Positions 35,645-35,794 of a DNA stretch of 35,794 bases are shown piece after piece; the stretch's first letter is position 1; each line of letters begins with the position of its first letter. Both the position numbers and the translations under genes were made by a program. The DNA comes from a virus. The notes below the pieces were generated by a model. The model worked only from the letters and a program-made list of their open reading frames with translations. It was not told the origin of the DNA and did no database searches. The stretch covers positions 1-35,794 of the IMG/VR virus record IMGVR_UViG_3300030012_001099; one strand, given 5' to 3'.

Positions 35645-35794
35645 GGATGAGATCCCAGAAATTCAAATTCCTGAACTGAATGTTGTCGTAGATCTGCCGG
35701 AGGTAGCGATACCAGATGTGCCGCCTGTAACGCTGGAACTTGGCGTGCCAGTCATTGATATGCCGTCTTTCAGCCCGTTGGATTTTGAGCCAGA
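35643..35794 (+). CDS. Proline-rich membrane protein, 5' part (continues at position 101)
   Basis: ATG 35643 begins MDEIPEIQIPELNVVVDLPE and stays open to the window end; on the circular genome it continues at position 101 and ends at 458, giving 169 residues. The ATG overlaps the start codon of the opposite-strand gene by two bases, and no clear ribosome-binding site is seen. The one mismatch between the terminal copies (35696 against 2) is a silent third-position change in a Leu codon. Confidence 0.8.
   Translation, partial: MDEIPEIQIPELNVVVDLPEVAIPDVPPVTLELGVPVIDMPSFSPLDFEP
35695..35794 (+). repeat. Terminal direct repeat of positions 1-100
   Basis: 99 of 100 bases equal positions 1-100; only position 2 (A) against 35696 (G) differs. 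The length and location suggest an assembly overlap from a circular or circularly permuted genome rather than a biological terminal repeat. Confidence 0.95.

Noticed and set aside
1-35794. CRISPR array, tRNA, integrase or transposase
   Set aside because: No regular spaced repeats, no cloverleaf sequences and no recombinase motifs were found on reading both strands.

Overview
The window reads as one complete, circularly closed genome of a tailed phage with a long-tail (siphovirus) gene set. The last 100 bases repeat the first 100 with a single mismatch, so the unique length is about 35.69 kb. One gene runs across the joint. No integrase, excisionase, CRISPR array, tRNA, rRNA or insertion sequence is visible, and no DNA polymerase or helicase is recognisable. 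The host is probably a marine cyanobacterium (Synechococcus or Prochlorococcus). That rests on my recollection that cyanophages carry the same block of exported proteins (35643-2226), similar fibre N-termini and similar small proteins. It is an inference, not a search result.

Layout. (1) 35643-458 and 418-3548: a proline-rich membrane protein, a minus-strand cassette of three exported proteins plus a holin-like protein, and a plus-strand lysis-like cluster with a C39-type cysteine peptidase. (2) 3565-9437, minus strand: DNA metabolism. It holds a RecB/Cas4-like PD-(D/E)XK nuclease, a zinc ribbon, two regulators or unknowns, a winged-helix protein, RusA resolvase, a DUF1071-type single-strand annealing protein and SSB. 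(3) 9418-13447, plus strand: a replication-initiator-like protein, a ribbon-helix-helix protein, a PAPS-reductase-like ATP pyrophosphatase coupled to a C5-methyltransferase-like protein, and several small unknowns. (4) 13419-25371: a ParB-like protein, small and large terminase, DUF4055 portal, Mu F-like head protein, seven very small mostly basic proteins, scaffold, major capsid protein, decoration protein, connectors, tail terminator, tail tube, and tail chaperones G and GT made by -1 frameshifting. (5) 25398-34258: tape measure, tail-tip proteins and two fibres, one with an S74 self-cleaving chaperone. (6) 34259-35644: an exported beta-barrel-like protein with its own promoter and terminator, small membrane proteins and a DUF3310 protein.

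Most genes are translationally coupled by ATGA, TGATG, TAATG or GTGA overlaps. Several genes shorter than 60 codons emerged only from reading the overlaps (8396-8527, 18514-18645, 18674-18799, 18799-18873, 19323-19478, 21946-22107, 34773-34892, and the T extension 25186-25371).

The strongest regulatory signal is a set of sigma70-type promoters at 3867-3895 (-), 6193-6221 (-) and 12306-12334 (+), with a divergent relative at 34255-34283 (+). The three best have exactly 17-base spacers that carry the same GGTATGCC element, which suggests one phage regulator controls separate early units on both strands. The most interesting possible new biology is the ATP-pyrophosphatase/C5-MTase-like pair (candidate DNA-base modification), the ParB protein that keeps only the tail of a DNA methyltransferase, and the set of phage-encoded exported proteins.
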